NCBI RefSeq assembly: GCF_018860345.1
Contig: NZ_JAHKPJ010000004.1
Span: 208,995-272,994 of the forward strand
DNA from: Psychrosphaera sp. F3M07
GTDB taxonomy: Bacteria; Pseudomonadota; Gammaproteobacteria; Enterobacterales; Alteromonadaceae
DNA: 64,000 nt
Direction: 5' to 3'
The notes under the pieces were generated by a model, which was given only the letters and a program-made list of their open reading frames with translations, had not been told where the DNA came from and did not search any database. This document shows positions 10,894 to 20,748 of the stretch, piece by piece. A program made the position numbers and the translations under genes. The number at the start of each line of letters is the position of its first letter. Within the stretch, counting starts at the first letter, position 1.

Positions 10894-11618
10894 TGGTAGA
10901 AAAACCGCTTAAAAAATGGAGACACTCTAGCTTTTTAGTTGGAATTGTTTTCTTTTTAACGGTTATTTTATTCATTATATGGGGGTATAATGCTCTGTTC
11001 GATTGGGCACAAAGTAAAAATGATTCGCCGATAAATTCGGTTGTTGTTCATGGAAACTTTAAATATTTAAGTGCTGAGCAGCTAGAAGCTAAAATTGGCC
11101 AAAAATTAGATGGCAGTTTTTTTACTTTAGACGTGGATAGACTGCAAAATCAGATTGAAGAAAACCCTTGGGTTTACAGTGCTTCTATCCGTAAAGAGTG
11201 GCCAAGAAAGCTTCATGTTTACATTGTAGAGCAAGAAGCGTTTGCGATTTGGAATAATGATTTACTTTTAAACAAATTTGGTGACGTTTTTTACGCTAAT
11301 GGTGTTAAAGTAGACAACACTCTGGCACGGCTTTATGGGCCAGAGGGAAATGAAAAAGATGTATTAAAAGGTTATGTGGATATGCAATATCTGTTGAAGC
11401 TACATAACTTTAAAATTAGCGAGTTAGTTTTGTCTGAGCGGTACGCTTGGCAGTTGTGGTTAAAATCAGGCATTCACCTAAATTTAGGTCGTTCGGATAA
11501 GATGTCTAGAGTACAACGTTTTTTAGATTTACAGCCTTTGTTGGCTGAATATGGTAACAAAAAGATAGCTCGTGTAGATTTACGTTATGACATAGGTTTA
11601 GCCGTGTCATGGCAATAA
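10893..11618 (+). CDS. ftsQ: cell division protein FtsQ
   Basis: FtsQ is a bitopic inner-membrane protein that links early and late divisome proteins (FtsB/FtsL partner). The 241-residue protein has a short basic cytoplasmic tail, one transmembrane helix at about residues 14-34, a POTRA domain (SVVVHGNFKYLSAEQL onward) and the FtsQ beta domain with the WPRKLHVYIVEQE stretch. The start overlaps the ddl stop by one base. Low overall conservation is normal for this family; position between ddl and ftsA supports the call. Confidence 0.93.
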   Translation: MVEKPLKKWRHSSFLVGIVFFLTVILFIIWGYNALFDWAQSKNDSPINSVVVHGNFKYLSAEQLEAKIGQKLDGSFFTLDVDRLQNQIEENPWVYSASIRKEWPRKLHVYIVEQEAFAIWNNDLLLNKFGDVFYANGVKVDNTLARLYGPEGNEKDVLKGYVDMQYLLKLHNFKISELVLSERYAWQLWLKSGIHLNLGRSDKMSRVQRFLDLQPLLAEYGNKKIARVDLRYDIGLAVSWQ

Positions 11619-11661
11619 ATATAATAATTAAAACATATAATAAGTGCGATAAGCGGATAGT

Positions 11662-12891
11662 ATGAACTCAAGTGCAAAGGCCAACGACCGTAATTTAATA
11701 GTCGGTTTAGATGTAGGTACTTCTAAAGTAACTGCTGTGGTTGGTGAAATTACCCCAGATCAACAGATAAGTATTGTTGGTGTTGGACATCATGTTAGTC
11801 ATGGTATGGATAAAGGCGGAGTTAATGACTTAAATTTAGTTATTGGCTCTGTACAACGCGCTATTAATGAAGCTGAGTTAATGGCCGATTGCCGTATATC
11901 TTCGGTTTATTTAGCGATAAGTGGCAAACACATATCGTGTCAAAACGAAAGTGGCATGGTGCCAATTAATGACTCAGAAGTAACATCGGAAGATGTTGAG
12001 AACGTTATACACGCAGCAAAAGCGGTACCTATGGCAGCAGAACGAAAAATGTTGCATGTATTACCGCAAGAGTTTTCTGTCGACATGCAAGAAGGGATCA
12101 AGAGCCCTGTTGGTATGTCGGGTGTAAGAATGGAAGCAAAAGTTCATATCATTACTTGTGCCAATGACATGGCAAAAAACATAGTAAAATGTGTTGAGCG
12201 ATGTGAATTAAAAGAAGACCAGTTGATTTTTAGTGCATTAGCCTCAAGTTATTCTGTTCTAACTGATGATGAAAGAGAATTAGGTGTATGTGTTGTTGAT
12301 ATGGGTGGTGGTACGTTAGATATCGCTATTTATGCTAATGGTGCAATTAGACATTCTGCGGTTCTGCCTATTGCGGGTAATCAGGTAACCAATGATATAG
12401 CTAAAATTTTCCGCACCCCAATTAGTCATGCAGAAGATATTAAAGTTAAATACGGCGCGGCTTATCGAAATTTAGCCAGTGCTGAAGAAAGTATAGAAGT
12501 TCCTAGTGTTGGTGGTCGCCCTGCAAGAACGATGTCTCGACATACGTTAGCAGAAGTAATAGAGCCTAGATACCAGGAAATATTTGAATTGATTTTGGAT
12601 GAAATTCGAAAGTCAGGCTTGGAAGATCAAATAGCTGCGGGCATAGTTTTAACAGGTGGAACGTCGAAAATGAAAGGCGCTGTTGAATATGCTGAGCAAG
12701 TTTTCCAAATGCCTGTACGAATTGGTACACCTGTGGGTGTCAAAGGACTAACAGAATATGTACAAGATCCTAGTTATGCTACAGCTGTAGGTTTGTTGCT
12801 ATATGGAATGGAAAAACAACAATCTAACGACGAAGAAAAAGAACAAAGTTGGTGGCATAGAGTAGCTAGTTGGTTCAAAGGCGAATTTTAA
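11662..12891 (+). CDS. ftsA: cell division protein FtsA
   Basis: FtsA is the actin-fold protein that tethers FtsZ to the membrane and recruits later division proteins. The 409-residue protein has the phosphate-1 loop GLDVGTSKVTAVVGE, the 1C/SHS2 insertion, the phosphate-2 loop VVDMGGGTLDIA and the adenosine loop VLTGGTSKMKG. The extreme C-terminus (WWHRVASWFKGEF) looks like the amphipathic membrane-targeting helix of FtsA. It sits 43 bases after ftsQ and just before ftsZ. Confidence 0.96.
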   Translation: MNSSAKANDRNLIVGLDVGTSKVTAVVGEITPDQQISIVGVGHHVSHGMDKGGVNDLNLVIGSVQRAINEAELMADCRISSVYLAISGKHISCQNESGMVPINDSEVTSEDVENVIHAAKAVPMAAERKMLHVLPQEFSVDMQEGIKSPVGMSGVRMEAKVHIITCANDMAKNIVKCVERCELKEDQLIFSALASSYSVLTDDERELGVCVVDMGGGTLDIAIYANGAIRHSAVLPIAGNQVTNDIAKIFRTPISHAEDIKVKYGAAYRNLASAEESIEVPSVGGRPARTMSRHTLAEVIEPRYQEIFELILDEIRKSGLEDQIAAGIVLTGGTSKMKGAVEYAEQVFQMPVRIGTPVGVKGLTEYVQDPSYATAVGLLLYGMEKQQSNDEEKEQSWWHRVASWFKGEF

Positions 12892-12916
12892 AGAATTTTA
12901 GACGGAGAGTGTGACG

Positions 12917-14071
12917 ATGATTGAGTTAATGGATAATCATAACGAAGAAGCGGTCATTAAAGTATTTGGTGTAGGCGGCGGCGGCGGTAATGCTATTGAT
13001 CATATGGTTAAAGCATCTATCGAAGGCGTTGATTTTGTTGCAGCGAATACAGATGCACAGGCATTACGTAACTCTGCTGCAGGCCTAACATTACAATTAG
13101 GAACCGCAGTGACTAAAGGGTTAGGCGCTGGCGCAAATCCTGATATTGGGCGTCAATCTGCGCTTGAAGATAGAGACAATATTGCAGCATCTATGGAAGG
13201 TGCGGATATGATTTTTATCGCAGCAGGCATGGGTGGCGGTACCGGTACTGGCGCTGCACCAGTTGTTGCTGAAATAGCAAAAGAACTCGGTATATTAACG
13301 GTTGCCGTAGTAACTAAACCGTTTGGTTTTGAAGGTAAAAAACGTTTAGGTTTTGCTGAACATGGTATTGAAGAATTAGCTCGTAGTGTTGACTCTTTGA
13401 TCACAATTCCAAACGACAAATTATTAAAAGTACTAGGTCCTAAAACAAGCCTGTTAGATGCGTTTAAAGAAGCAAATAATGTTCTTCTTGGCGCTGTTCA
13501 AGGTATTGCTGAACTAATTACTCGTCCAGGTTTAATTAACGTGGATTTCGCCGACGTACGAACGGTAATGTCTGAAATGGGCACTGCTATGATGGGAACT
13601 GGTTCCTCATCTGGTGCAGACAGAGCGCAAGAAGCTGCTGAAGCGGCAATATCTTCTCCTTTATTGGAAGATATTGACTTAGCGGGTGCCAAAGGTATTC
13701 TGGTTAATATTACAGCAGGCTTAGACATTAGCATTGAAGAGTTTGAAACAGTTGGTAACACTGTAAAAGCCTTTGCATCTGAAAATGCAACGGTTGTTGT
13801 TGGTGCCGTTATTGATATGGAAATGCAAGATGAGCTAAGAGTGACGGTTGTTGCTACTGGCATCGGCGGTGATAAACGTGCTGATATCTCTTTAGTTCCA
13901 GCAGCACCAATTGCAGCGACAGGGACATCTGGAATGTCATCTCAACCAAGTGCGATGCAACAGCCTAAGCCTATGCAAGAGCAACAAGCTTTGATTGAGC
14001 CTGAAGAGAAAAAAGCGGAAGAAGAAAACTATTTCGATATCCCAGCTTTCTTGCGTAAACAAGCTGATTAA
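12917..14071 (+). CDS. ftsZ: cell division GTPase FtsZ
   Basis: FtsZ is the tubulin-like GTPase that forms the cytokinetic ring. The 384-residue protein has the tubulin signature [11 protein letters not shown], the T7-loop region [11 protein letters not shown], a variable Gln/Pro/Glu-rich linker and the conserved C-terminal peptide [11 protein letters not shown] that binds FtsA and ZipA. ATG 12917 is chosen because GGAGAG at 12904-12909 is 7 bases upstream; an in-frame GTG at 12911 would be too close. It ends the core division-gene run; lpxC follows from its own promoter. Confidence 0.97.
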   Translation: MIELMDNHNEEAVIKVFGVGGGGGNAIDHMVKASIEGVDFVAANTDAQALRNSAAGLTLQLGTAVTKGLGAGANPDIGRQSALEDRDNIAASMEGADMIFIAAGMGGGTGTGAAPVVAEIAKELGILTVAVVTKPFGFEGKKRLGFAEHGIEELARSVDSLITIPNDKLLKVLGPKTSLLDAFKEANNVLLGAVQGIAELITRPGLINVDFADVRTVMSEMGTAMMGTGSSSGADRAQEAAEAAISSPLLEDIDLAGAKGILVNITAGLDISIEEFETVGNTVKAFASENATVVVGAVIDMEMQDELRVTVVATGIGGDKRADISLVPAAPIAATGTSGMSSQPSAMQQPKPMQEQQALIEPEEKKAEEENYFDIPAFLRKQAD

Positions 14072-14082
14072 ATATTAAACTA

Positions 14083-14111
14083 TTGTAAAGTGGTAGGATT
14101 ACCTGTATAAT
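14083..14111 (+). promoter_or_regulatory. predicted sigma70 promoter of lpxC
   Basis: TTGTAA at 14083-14088 and a perfect TATAAT at 14106-14111 are separated by 17 bases, in the ftsZ-lpxC gap and about 50 bases before the lpxC ATG. This would allow lpxC to be transcribed independently of the dcw run. Assignment is by sequence match only. Confidence 0.7.
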
Positions 14112-14161
14112 CCTTCAACTTTTTTAACGCTCAAAATATTTAGTGGGAATAAGATAAATTA

Positions 14162-15073
14162 ATGATTAGACAACGTACTATCAAATCTTCAGTTACTACA
14201 ACTGGAATTGGTTTACATAAAGGTGAAAAGGTTACTTTGACCTTACGTCCTGCTGCGGATAATACAGGTATTGTATTTTTACGTACGGACTTGTCTCCTG
14301 TTGCAGAGTTTTTGACTACGCCAGAATTAGTTGGTGATACTCAAATGTGCACGTGTTTAATTAATGATCAAAATCAACGTTTGTCTACTACTGAACATTT
14401 AATGGCTGCGATTGCGAGCTTATCAATTGATAATCTAATTGTTGAAGTTGATTCTGCAGAGATCCCAATCATGGACGGTAGTTCACTGCCATTTATCTTC
14501 TTGTTACAAGAAGCAGAAGTGGTTGAGCAAAAGTCATTGCGTCGTTATATTAAAATCACTAAACCAGTTCGTGTAGAAATTGATGATAAATGGGCAGAGC
14601 TAAGACCATATGATGGTTTTAAAATTGATTTTCAAATTGAATTTGATCATCCAATTATCTCTAAATCAGCGCAGCGTATTATTGTAGATATTACTGCTGA
14701 ATCATTTTTAAAAGAAGTGAGCAGAGCGAGAACGTTCGGTTTTATGCGTGATATTGAATATTTAAGAAATAACAATTTAGCGTTAGGTGGCAACATGGAT
14801 AACGCGATTGTTTTGGACGAATATCGTGTATTAAATCCAGACGGTTTACGTTATGACGATGAGTTTGTTAAACATAAAATTTTAGATGCAGTTGGTGACT
14901 TGTACATGACAGGTAAACCTTTATTAGCTGAGTTTGTTGCATTTAAATCTGGCCATGACCTAAACAATAAAGTGTTGGTTGAACTGATGAAAAATCAGGA
15001 TTGTTGGGAATATGTAACCTTTGAAAATGAAACTCCTGAGTTAGTAAGTCAAAGCTTACCGCAACTTGCATAA
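14162..15073 (+). CDS. lpxC: UDP-3-O-acyl-N-acetylglucosamine deacetylase LpxC
   Basis: LpxC is the zinc deacetylase that performs the committed step of lipid A synthesis. The 303-residue length is typical. The zinc ligand His79 lies in TTEHLMAAI, and the [12 protein letters not shown] segment carries the other His and Asp ligands; SGHDLNNK holds the catalytic histidine. It has its own predicted promoter and is closed by a strong hairpin terminator. In E. coli lpxC is followed by secM-secA; here the dcw cluster ends instead and unrelated catabolic genes follow. Confidence 0.97.
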   Translation: MIRQRTIKSSVTTTGIGLHKGEKVTLTLRPAADNTGIVFLRTDLSPVAEFLTTPELVGDTQMCTCLINDQNQRLSTTEHLMAAIASLSIDNLIVEVDSAEIPIMDGSSLPFIFLLQEAEVVEQKSLRRYIKITKPVRVEIDDKWAELRPYDGFKIDFQIEFDHPIISKSAQRIIVDITAESFLKEVSRARTFGFMRDIEYLRNNNLALGGNMDNAIVLDEYRVLNPDGLRYDDEFVKHKILDAVGDLYMTGKPLLAEFVAFKSGHDLNNKVLVELMKNQDCWEYVTFENETPELVSQSLPQLA

Positions 15074-15088
15074 TCACTTTACTGATTT

Positions 15089-15115
15089 AAAAAAAGCGCG
15101 TTTAGCGCTTTTTTT
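15089..15115 (+). terminator. intrinsic terminator after lpxC
   Basis: AAAAAGCGC at 15091-15099 pairs with GCGCTTTTT at 15105-15113 around a 5-base loop, extended by A/T pairs and followed by a T run. It lies 15 bases after the lpxC stop and closes the dcw-lpxC unit. Confidence 0.85.
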
Positions 15116-15469
15116 GTGCCTGTCTATTTAATCCACCTTCATTAAGATGCTCATTCTGACTGACGTTGTACAGTAATTTAGTCACAAATACAGAGGCTGG
15201 ACGTCTCTCGCACAAAGTGTAAAGACTATGATGCAGTCATGGTTTTATTGTAAACATTAGTTGCCTTTATTTACTGTTAAACATTAAGCGTTGTAATTAG
15301 CGAATATTAGAAACTGTTTGCTATATTGCAGCCACAAAATAGAAGTTAGTTTAGGCCGTTTATAACCTTGATTATTAATAATCATAGCGTTTATTAAACA
15401 TGAAACACTATGAGCAGATTCATAGTAATGTCCTAAACTGGCTCATAGAAGTTTAATGAGGAATATAAA
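15116..15469 (+). other. non-coding leader upstream of hppD
   Basis: These 354 bases between the lpxC terminator and hppD carry no supportable ORF. They are AT-rich and presumably contain the hppD promoter and control sites. TGTAAA occurs at 15218-15223 and 15249-15254, a half-site of the TyrR box, but no matching TTTACA arm stands at the right distance, so I do not call an operator. GAGGA at 15458-15462 is the hppD ribosome site. Confidence 0.6.
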
Positions 15470-16552
15470 GTGGCTGATTTATTTGAAAACCCAATGGGTT
15501 TAGACGGATTCGAGTTTGTAGAATTTTGCGCTCCAGAGAAAGGGATCCTAGAACCTATCTTTACTGCAATGGGCTTTAGTAAAGTTGCTGATCATAAATC
15601 AAAAGATGTTCAACTTTGGCGACAAGGTGATATCAGCTTTATCTGTAACTATGAAAAAGGCAGCCACGCAGATTATTATGCACAAGAACACGGTCCATCC
15701 GCTTGTGGTTTAGCTTTCAGAGTTAAAGACGCACAATTTGCTTACTCAGAAGTATTAAAAAAAGGCGCTCAGCCAGTCCATATTGAAACAGGACCGATGG
15801 AGTTACGCTTACCAGCTATTAAAGGTATTGGTGGAGCTACGTTATATTTAATCGACCGTTATAAAGATACCAATACTATTTACGACATCGATTTTATTTG
15901 GGTTGAAGGCGCAGACCGTAATCCAGAAGGTTGTGGTTTCCATACACTGGATCACTTAACGCATAATGTTTACCGTGGCCGTATGGATTATTGGGCATCT
16001 TATTATGAAGACCTATTTAACTTCCGTGAAATTCGTTATTTTGATATTAAAGGTGAATACACTGGGTTGTTATCAAAAGCGATGAGCGCACCAGACGGAA
16101 AAATTCGCATTCCTCTTAATGAAGAAGCCGCAGGTGGTGGTGGTCAAATTGAAGAATTTTTAATGCAGTATAATGGTGAAGGAATTCAGCATATTGCATT
16201 TTCTTGTGACGACTTAATATCTTGTTGGGATCGTTTGAAGAAGTCGGGTGTTAAGTTTATGACAGCGCCTCCTGCGACCTATTACGAAATGCTAGATGAA
16301 CGTTTACCAGGTCATGGTGAACCTGTTGATGAGTTACAGGCGCGTGGTATTTTATTAGACGGCACAACAGGCGGTGATCAACCACCTCGATTATTATTAC
16401 AAATATTCTCTGAAGCTTCTTTAGGTCCAGTTTTCTTTGAATTTATTCAACGTAAAGAAGATGATGGTTTTGGTGAAGGTAACTTCAAGGCGTTATTTGA
16501 GTCCATTGAACGTGACCAAGTGAATCGTGGCGTTATCGGTGACGATAAATAA
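15470..16552 (+). CDS. hppD: 4-hydroxyphenylpyruvate dioxygenase
   Basis: HPPD converts 4-hydroxyphenylpyruvate to homogentisate in tyrosine catabolism (non-haem Fe(II), molecular oxygen). The 360-residue protein has the two VOC-type modules of the family. The C-terminal module carries the expected metal ligands: first His in [10 protein letters not shown], second His in [11 protein letters not shown], Glu in [11 protein letters not shown]. The GTG start at 15470 is supported by GAGGA 7 bases upstream and by the family-like N-terminus [10 protein letters not shown]. It heads a three-gene operon with a VOC protein and a fumarylacetoacetase-family gene. Confidence 0.96.
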   Translation: MADLFENPMGLDGFEFVEFCAPEKGILEPIFTAMGFSKVADHKSKDVQLWRQGDISFICNYEKGSHADYYAQEHGPSACGLAFRVKDAQFAYSEVLKKGAQPVHIETGPMELRLPAIKGIGGATLYLIDRYKDTNTIYDIDFIWVEGADRNPEGCGFHTLDHLTHNVYRGRMDYWASYYEDLFNFREIRYFDIKGEYTGLLSKAMSAPDGKIRIPLNEEAAGGGGQIEEFLMQYNGEGIQHIAFSCDDLISCWDRLKKSGVKFMTAPPATYYEMLDERLPGHGEPVDELQARGILLDGTTGGDQPPRLLLQIFSEASLGPVFFEFIQRKEDDGFGEGNFKALFESIERDQVNRGVIGDDK

Positions 16553-16577
16553 TATTACTAACATGTAGGAAGTAATT

Positions 16578-17123
16578 ATGAAAACTCAAGGCATTCATCA
16601 CGTCGCTTATCGTTGTATTAATGCGAAAAAAACCATGGAGTTTTATCGCGACTTACTAAACATGGAATTTATGTTAGCGATTGCTGAGGATAATGTACCT
16701 TCAACAGGTGCCCCTGATCCTTACATGCATATCTTCATGGACTCTGGTCGTGGTAATGTATTGGCGTTTTTTGAAATTCCTAATTCACCAGAAATGGGAC
16801 GTGATGTGAATACACCTGAATGGGTTCAACATATCGCGTTTCAAGTTGATTCTATGGATGATTTATTAGAAGCAAAAGGTAATTTGGAAGCCGCAGGTAT
16901 TGATGTACTAGGGCCAACTAATCATACTATATTTAAGTCGATTTACTTCTTTGATCCAAACGGACATCGTATAGAATTAGCGGCTAATACTGGGAAACCG
17001 GGTATGTTAGATGAATTAAAACGTGTTGCCCCTGCTATGTTAGACGAGTGGGACAAAACTAAAAAAGCACCACAACATGCAGCATGGTTGCACAGTGGTG
17101 AAGATTTTCCGGGAAGTAAATAA
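16578..17123 (+). CDS. VOC-superfamily metalloenzyme of the tyrosine operon
   Basis: This 181-residue protein belongs to the vicinal oxygen chelate (glyoxalase/extradiol dioxygenase) superfamily. Visible candidate metal ligands are His8 (GIHHVAY), His85 (VQHIAFQV) and Glu133 (PNGHRIEL), the His-His-Glu set used by type I extradiol dioxygenases, with Glu66 as a possible further ligand. It lies 25 bases after hppD and its stop shares one base with the fumarylacetoacetase start, so it is tightly bound to the homogentisate pathway. The operon lacks a classical HmgA (about 430 residues) and a MaiA. I infer that it may cleave homogentisate or act on a ring-cleavage product; the exact reaction is unknown. 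Family assignment is firm, function is not. Confidence 0.8.
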   Translation: MKTQGIHHVAYRCINAKKTMEFYRDLLNMEFMLAIAEDNVPSTGAPDPYMHIFMDSGRGNVLAFFEIPNSPEMGRDVNTPEWVQHIAFQVDSMDDLLEAKGNLEAAGIDVLGPTNHTIFKSIYFFDPNGHRIELAANTGKPGMLDELKRVAPAMLDEWDKTKKAPQHAAWLHSGEDFPGSK

Positions 17124-18130
17124 TGAAATTAGCAAGTTTAAAATCAGGCCGTGATGGCAAATTAGTTGTGGTTAATAATGCTCTGACTAAAATGGTTTCT
17201 GCCGGTGATATCGCACCGACAATGCAAAGTGCGTTAGACAATTGGGAAGCCGTAGAGCCTAAACTTAATGCTTTATTCGCAGACTTAGAAAGTGGTGCAA
17301 TTGCAGGTGATGTTTTTGACCAAAACGAGTGTGAATCGCCATTACCACGCGCTTATCAATGGGCAGATGGCAGTGCTTATGTTAATCACGTTGAACTTGT
17401 GCGTAAGGCTCGTAATGCAGAAATGCCTGCTAGCTTCTGGACAGATCCATTAATGTACCAAGGTGGTTCAGATAGCTTTTTAGCACCTCGTTCGCCAATT
17501 GTTATGCCACAAACTGAAGGTTTTGGTGTGGACTTTGAAGCGGAAGTTGCTGTTATCACAGGTGACGTACCTATGGGCGTTAGTGCGGAAGATGCACTGA
17601 ATTACGTTCGTTTAGTGATGATCGTAAACGATGTATCATTACGTGGCTTAATCCCAAATGAATTGGGTAAAGGGTTTGGTTTCTTTCAATCTAAACCATC
17701 AAGTGCCTTTAGCCCTGTTTGTGCAACGCCAGATCAACTTGGTGATGCATGGCAAGACGGTAAGTTATCTTTGCCATTAATATCTATTTTAAACGATGAC
17801 ATGTTTGGCAAGCCAGAAGCGGGTGTTGATATGACATTTAACTTTGGTCAACTTATCGCTCATGCAGCTAAAACTCGTCCATTATGTGCAGGCACCGTTA
17901 TAGGTTCTGGCACTGTATCTAACAAGTTAGATGGTGGTGCAGGTAAACCAGTGAAAGATGGTGGGGTTGGTTACAGCTGTATTGCTGAAATTAGAATGAT
18001 CGAAACCATCGAAAGTGGTAAACCAACTACTCCATTTATGCAATTTGGTGACAAGATACAAATCGAAATGTTTGATAAACAAGGTCAATCTTTGTTTGGT
18101 CAAATAAATCAAACATTAGAGCAACAGTAA
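17123..18130 (+). CDS. fahA: fumarylacetoacetate hydrolase family protein
   Basis: FAH-family enzymes hydrolyse fumarylacetoacetate (or maleylacetoacetate) to fumarate (maleate) and acetoacetate, the last step of tyrosine breakdown. The 335-residue protein shows the FAH metal-binding segment FGVDFEAEVAVITGDVP with its acidic ligands, followed by LVMIVNDVSLR and GSGTVSNK. The ATG overlaps the VOC stop by one base, and a strong palindromic terminator follows. The operon position next to hppD supports fumarylacetoacetase activity, though the missing isomerase leaves open whether it takes the maleyl isomer directly. Confidence 0.9.
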   Translation: MKLASLKSGRDGKLVVVNNALTKMVSAGDIAPTMQSALDNWEAVEPKLNALFADLESGAIAGDVFDQNECESPLPRAYQWADGSAYVNHVELVRKARNAEMPASFWTDPLMYQGGSDSFLAPRSPIVMPQTEGFGVDFEAEVAVITGDVPMGVSAEDALNYVRLVMIVNDVSLRGLIPNELGKGFGFFQSKPSSAFSPVCATPDQLGDAWQDGKLSLPLISILNDDMFGKPEAGVDMTFNFGQLIAHAAKTRPLCAGTVIGSGTVSNKLDGGAGKPVKDGGVGYSCIAEIRMIETIESGKPTTPFMQFGDKIQIEMFDKQGQSLFGQINQTLEQQ

Positions 18131-18149
18131 ACATAAAGCTGTAATAGAG

Positions 18150-18177
18150 AAAACCTCATTTAAATGAGGTTTTTTTA
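18150..18177 (+). terminator. terminator after the hppD operon
   Basis: A perfect 24-base palindrome at 18150-18173 (AAAACCTCATTT and its complement) is followed by further T residues. It lies 20 bases after the fah stop and can act on both strands. Confidence 0.85.
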
Positions 18178-18256
18178 TGCCTGAAAATCGGTCTTTTTTT
18201 ACTTTAAATTAACAGTGTATACTGCCAGTTAATAATTAGCGTGTTTTGAGTTATCA

Positions 18257-19522
18257 ATGAATATAAGTAATCAACTTGTTTTACCCTGTGGTGCTACCTT
18301 ACCTAATAGAATATGCAAAGCGGCAATGACAGAAGGCCTTGCTGATAAATTTGATCAACCTACTGAAGCATTAAATCGTTTATATCAAACATGGTCAGAG
18401 GGCGGTGCAGGGTTATTAATCAGTGGTAATATCATGGTTGATAGACGTTATTTGGAAAGAGCAGGGAACGTCGTAATAGAACAAGGTAGTAATATCAACT
18501 TAATTAAACAATGGACTCAATCCGCTACCTTAAATGGAAACCACTTTTGGGCGCAGATATCTCATCCTGGCAGACAGTGCCCGCGTATGGTCAACTTACA
18601 CCCTGTGTCACCATCAGATGTGCAATTAGATATGATTGGTAACTTTGGTAAACCAACGCCTTTATTAGAAACGGAAATTGAGCAGATCATAGAACGTTTT
18701 GCGACTACAGCTAGAATTGCGAAGGAAGGCGGTTTTACTGGCGTGCAAATTCATAGTGCACATGGTTATTTGTTAAGTCAGTTTTTATCTCCTATCACGA
18801 ACAAACGTACAGATATATGGGGCGGTAGTATTGAAAACCGCGCTAGATTATTACTCGCTGTGGTTCGGGCTGTTAGAGATGCGGTAGGCCCTGCATTTCC
18901 TATTGCGGTGAAACTCAATTCATCTGATTTTCAAAAAGGTGGTTTTAGTCATGAAGATTCGGTGAAAGTAGCTCGTTGGTTACAAGAAGTAGGAATCGAC
19001 CTACTTGAAGTGTCTGGTGGTACTTACGAAAAGACCAAGTTTTTAACCACGGAAGAAGAAGACGATGTCAGAGAATCAACCAAACACAGAGAAGCTTTTT
19101 TCTTAGAATATGCCGAAACAATGCGTGAAGCTGTAGGTGATTTACCATTAATGGTGACGGGTGGATTTAGAACATTAGAGGTAATGAACGAGGCACTTGA
19201 GCAGAATAAAACCGATATGATAGGTTTGGGACGTCCATTTTGTTTAGTGCCTGATTTCCCAAATAAACTATTAAATAATCAGACAAAATCACTACCAAAA
19301 CCTGAATCTAAATTAGTATTAGGCAAAGGTAAACTTAGCGGAAATAGTTCTAATTCATTAATAAGAGCCATCAATACACAAGGTCAGGCTGGTTACTTCT
19401 ATTATCAGATTTATCGCTTAGCTGCTGGCAAATTACCAAAAGATAACTTAGGAGTGTTTAGCTCTTTTTATAAACACTTATCTAGAGATTGGTATAAATC
19501 CATTGCCAGAAAACTGGCTTAA
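18257..19522 (+). CDS. NADH:flavin oxidoreductase, Old Yellow Enzyme family
   Basis: This 421-residue TIM-barrel flavoenzyme resembles the NADH:flavin oxidoreductase / 2-enoate reductase branch of the OYE family, which reduces activated alkenes with FMN. Features include NRICKAAMTEGLAD at the start of the barrel, the substrate-binding pair in VQIHSAHGYLLSQFLSP, NRARLLLAVVRAVRDAVG, and the C-terminal FMN phosphate site (TGGFRT and GLGRPF). A roughly 70-residue C-terminal extension is typical of this subgroup. The substrate cannot be told from sequence. It stands between terminators as a single gene, and its stop overlaps the stop of the convergent MFS gene within a TTAA. Confidence 0.88.
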   Translation: MNISNQLVLPCGATLPNRICKAAMTEGLADKFDQPTEALNRLYQTWSEGGAGLLISGNIMVDRRYLERAGNVVIEQGSNINLIKQWTQSATLNGNHFWAQISHPGRQCPRMVNLHPVSPSDVQLDMIGNFGKPTPLLETEIEQIIERFATTARIAKEGGFTGVQIHSAHGYLLSQFLSPITNKRTDIWGGSIENRARLLLAVVRAVRDAVGPAFPIAVKLNSSDFQKGGFSHEDSVKVARWLQEVGIDLLEVSGGTYEKTKFLTTEEEDDVRESTKHREAFFLEYAETMREAVGDLPLMVTGGFRTLEVMNEALEQNKTDMIGLGRPFCLVPDFPNKLLNNQTKSLPKPESKLVLGKGKLSGNSSNSLIRAINTQGQAGYFYYQIYRLAAGKLPKDNLGVFSSFYKHLSRDWYKSIARKLA

Positions 19523-20748
19523 CAGATCTGTTTTTCTATTAACGCCTCAAAATTGGGGCGTTTTGCGTATTGGGTTAACCCATACATAGCGTAAACAATA
19601 AAACATAAACCAAAGGTAATACAGAACAATACGCTGCCAGACCAAGCCGACAAAATGATCCCACCAATGTAAGGTGCAGATGCAAAACCAATAGAGTAAA
19701 AACTAGCAGCACCAAAATACACGCCTTTCATATGTTTTGGCGCAATTCTGTCGATTTGTATGTTCATGTTTGGAAACAAGATAGTTTCACCTACACTCAT
19801 TACAAACGTGGCTATTATCCAACCGGCATAAAAATCAATGGGGTTTAAAGCAAAGCACAATTGAGATAACGCCAAGAAAAACATGCCTAAGTATATTCGC
19901 CTGATCAAACTGACATGGGCTAAAAATTTAATAGAAAAAAACTGTAAACAAATGATAGTGCACGCATTAGTAAAAATGAGAAAACTGACTAATTCTATGA
20001 CGTTATTGGTCGATGATTGGGTTAAGTATTGCACTAAGGATGAATCTAAATGTGCGTATATAAACATTACTATCATGTTCGCAATCAACAAGAGCAAAAA
20101 CACATGATCTTGTCGTAATATATGCAAAGTTTGTTTAAGGGTTACTTTAGTTAAATTTGTTGGCTGGCCGATAAATGTTGAATGCTTAAAGGTGTATTTG
20201 AGTACAAGTACTAACACCACGAAAGAAAATGCGGTTAACAAAAAAGTTTCTTGTTGCGCTGTTACACCAAACCATACTCCCATTAAAGGTCCGATGGCCG
20301 CGCCTACATTAATAGCGAAGTATCTTAGTTGGAATGCTAGTTCACGTAAGTCAGTATTGGGTAATGAGTCTGATATTAGAGCTTTTACCGGAGGTTCCCA
20401 TATTTCCTTACTGATGGCGCACAACGCCATAAAGAATACATAGCTGATTATGTGGTTAGCGAAGGCTATGCCTACGAAGGCAAATATTGAAATTATGCCC
20501 GCTGCGAGAATAACATTTTTACGTCCATATCTGTCGGTTAGAGTCCCTGAGAAAAATCCGGTCACTACTGCTGATATAGCTGCAAGACTCATAAATAAGC
20601 CGATTTCCCATGGTGATAACTGAAACTTTTGAAACAGAATTATTGCCATAAATGGCCAAACCATAAAAAAAGTACCACGCGCAAAAAAGGCGCCGATAAT
20701 TAATACCCAAACCACCACTGGAAATTGTTTGGCATTTGATATTTTCAT
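19519..20748 (-). CDS. MFS transporter
   Basis: This is a major facilitator superfamily carrier of about 409 residues with twelve likely membrane helices in two six-helix halves. The loop 2-3 signature appears as GTLTDRYGRKN. Such carriers resemble drug/metabolite exporters, but the substrate is not predictable. The start is ambiguous: ATG at 20748 places the first helix about 10 residues in, while ATG 20760 and GTG 20796 are also in frame and none has a clear ribosome site. It converges on the OYE gene with stop codons sharing the TTAA at 19519-19522. Confidence 0.85.
   Translation of the reverse strand: MKISNAKQFPVVVWVLIIGAFFARGTFFMVWPFMAIILFQKFQLSPWEIGLFMSLAAISAVVTGFFSGTLTDRYGRKNVILAAGIISIFAFVGIAFANHIISYVFFMALCAISKEIWEPPVKALISDSLPNTDLRELAFQLRYFAINVGAAIGPLMGVWFGVTAQQETFLLTAFSFVVLVLVLKYTFKHSTFIGQPTNLTKVTLKQTLHILRQDHVFLLLLIANMIVMFIYAHLDSSLVQYLTQSSTNNVIELVSFLIFTNACTIICLQFFSIKFLAHVSLIRRIYLGMFFLALSQLCFALNPIDFYAGWIIATFVMSVGETILFPNMNIQIDRIAPKHMKGVYFGAASFYSIGFASAPYIGGIILSAWSGSVLFCITFGLCFIVYAMYGLTQYAKRPNFEALIEKQIC

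Noticed and set aside
13153..13863. Minus-strand ORFs inside ftsZ
   Set aside because: They are Ser/Ala/Ile/Pro-rich antisense readings of a highly conserved gene without translation signals.
15218..15254. TyrR boxes upstream of hppD
   Set aside because: TGTAAA occurs twice, but no TTTACA arm lies six bases away in either case, so the full operator is absent.
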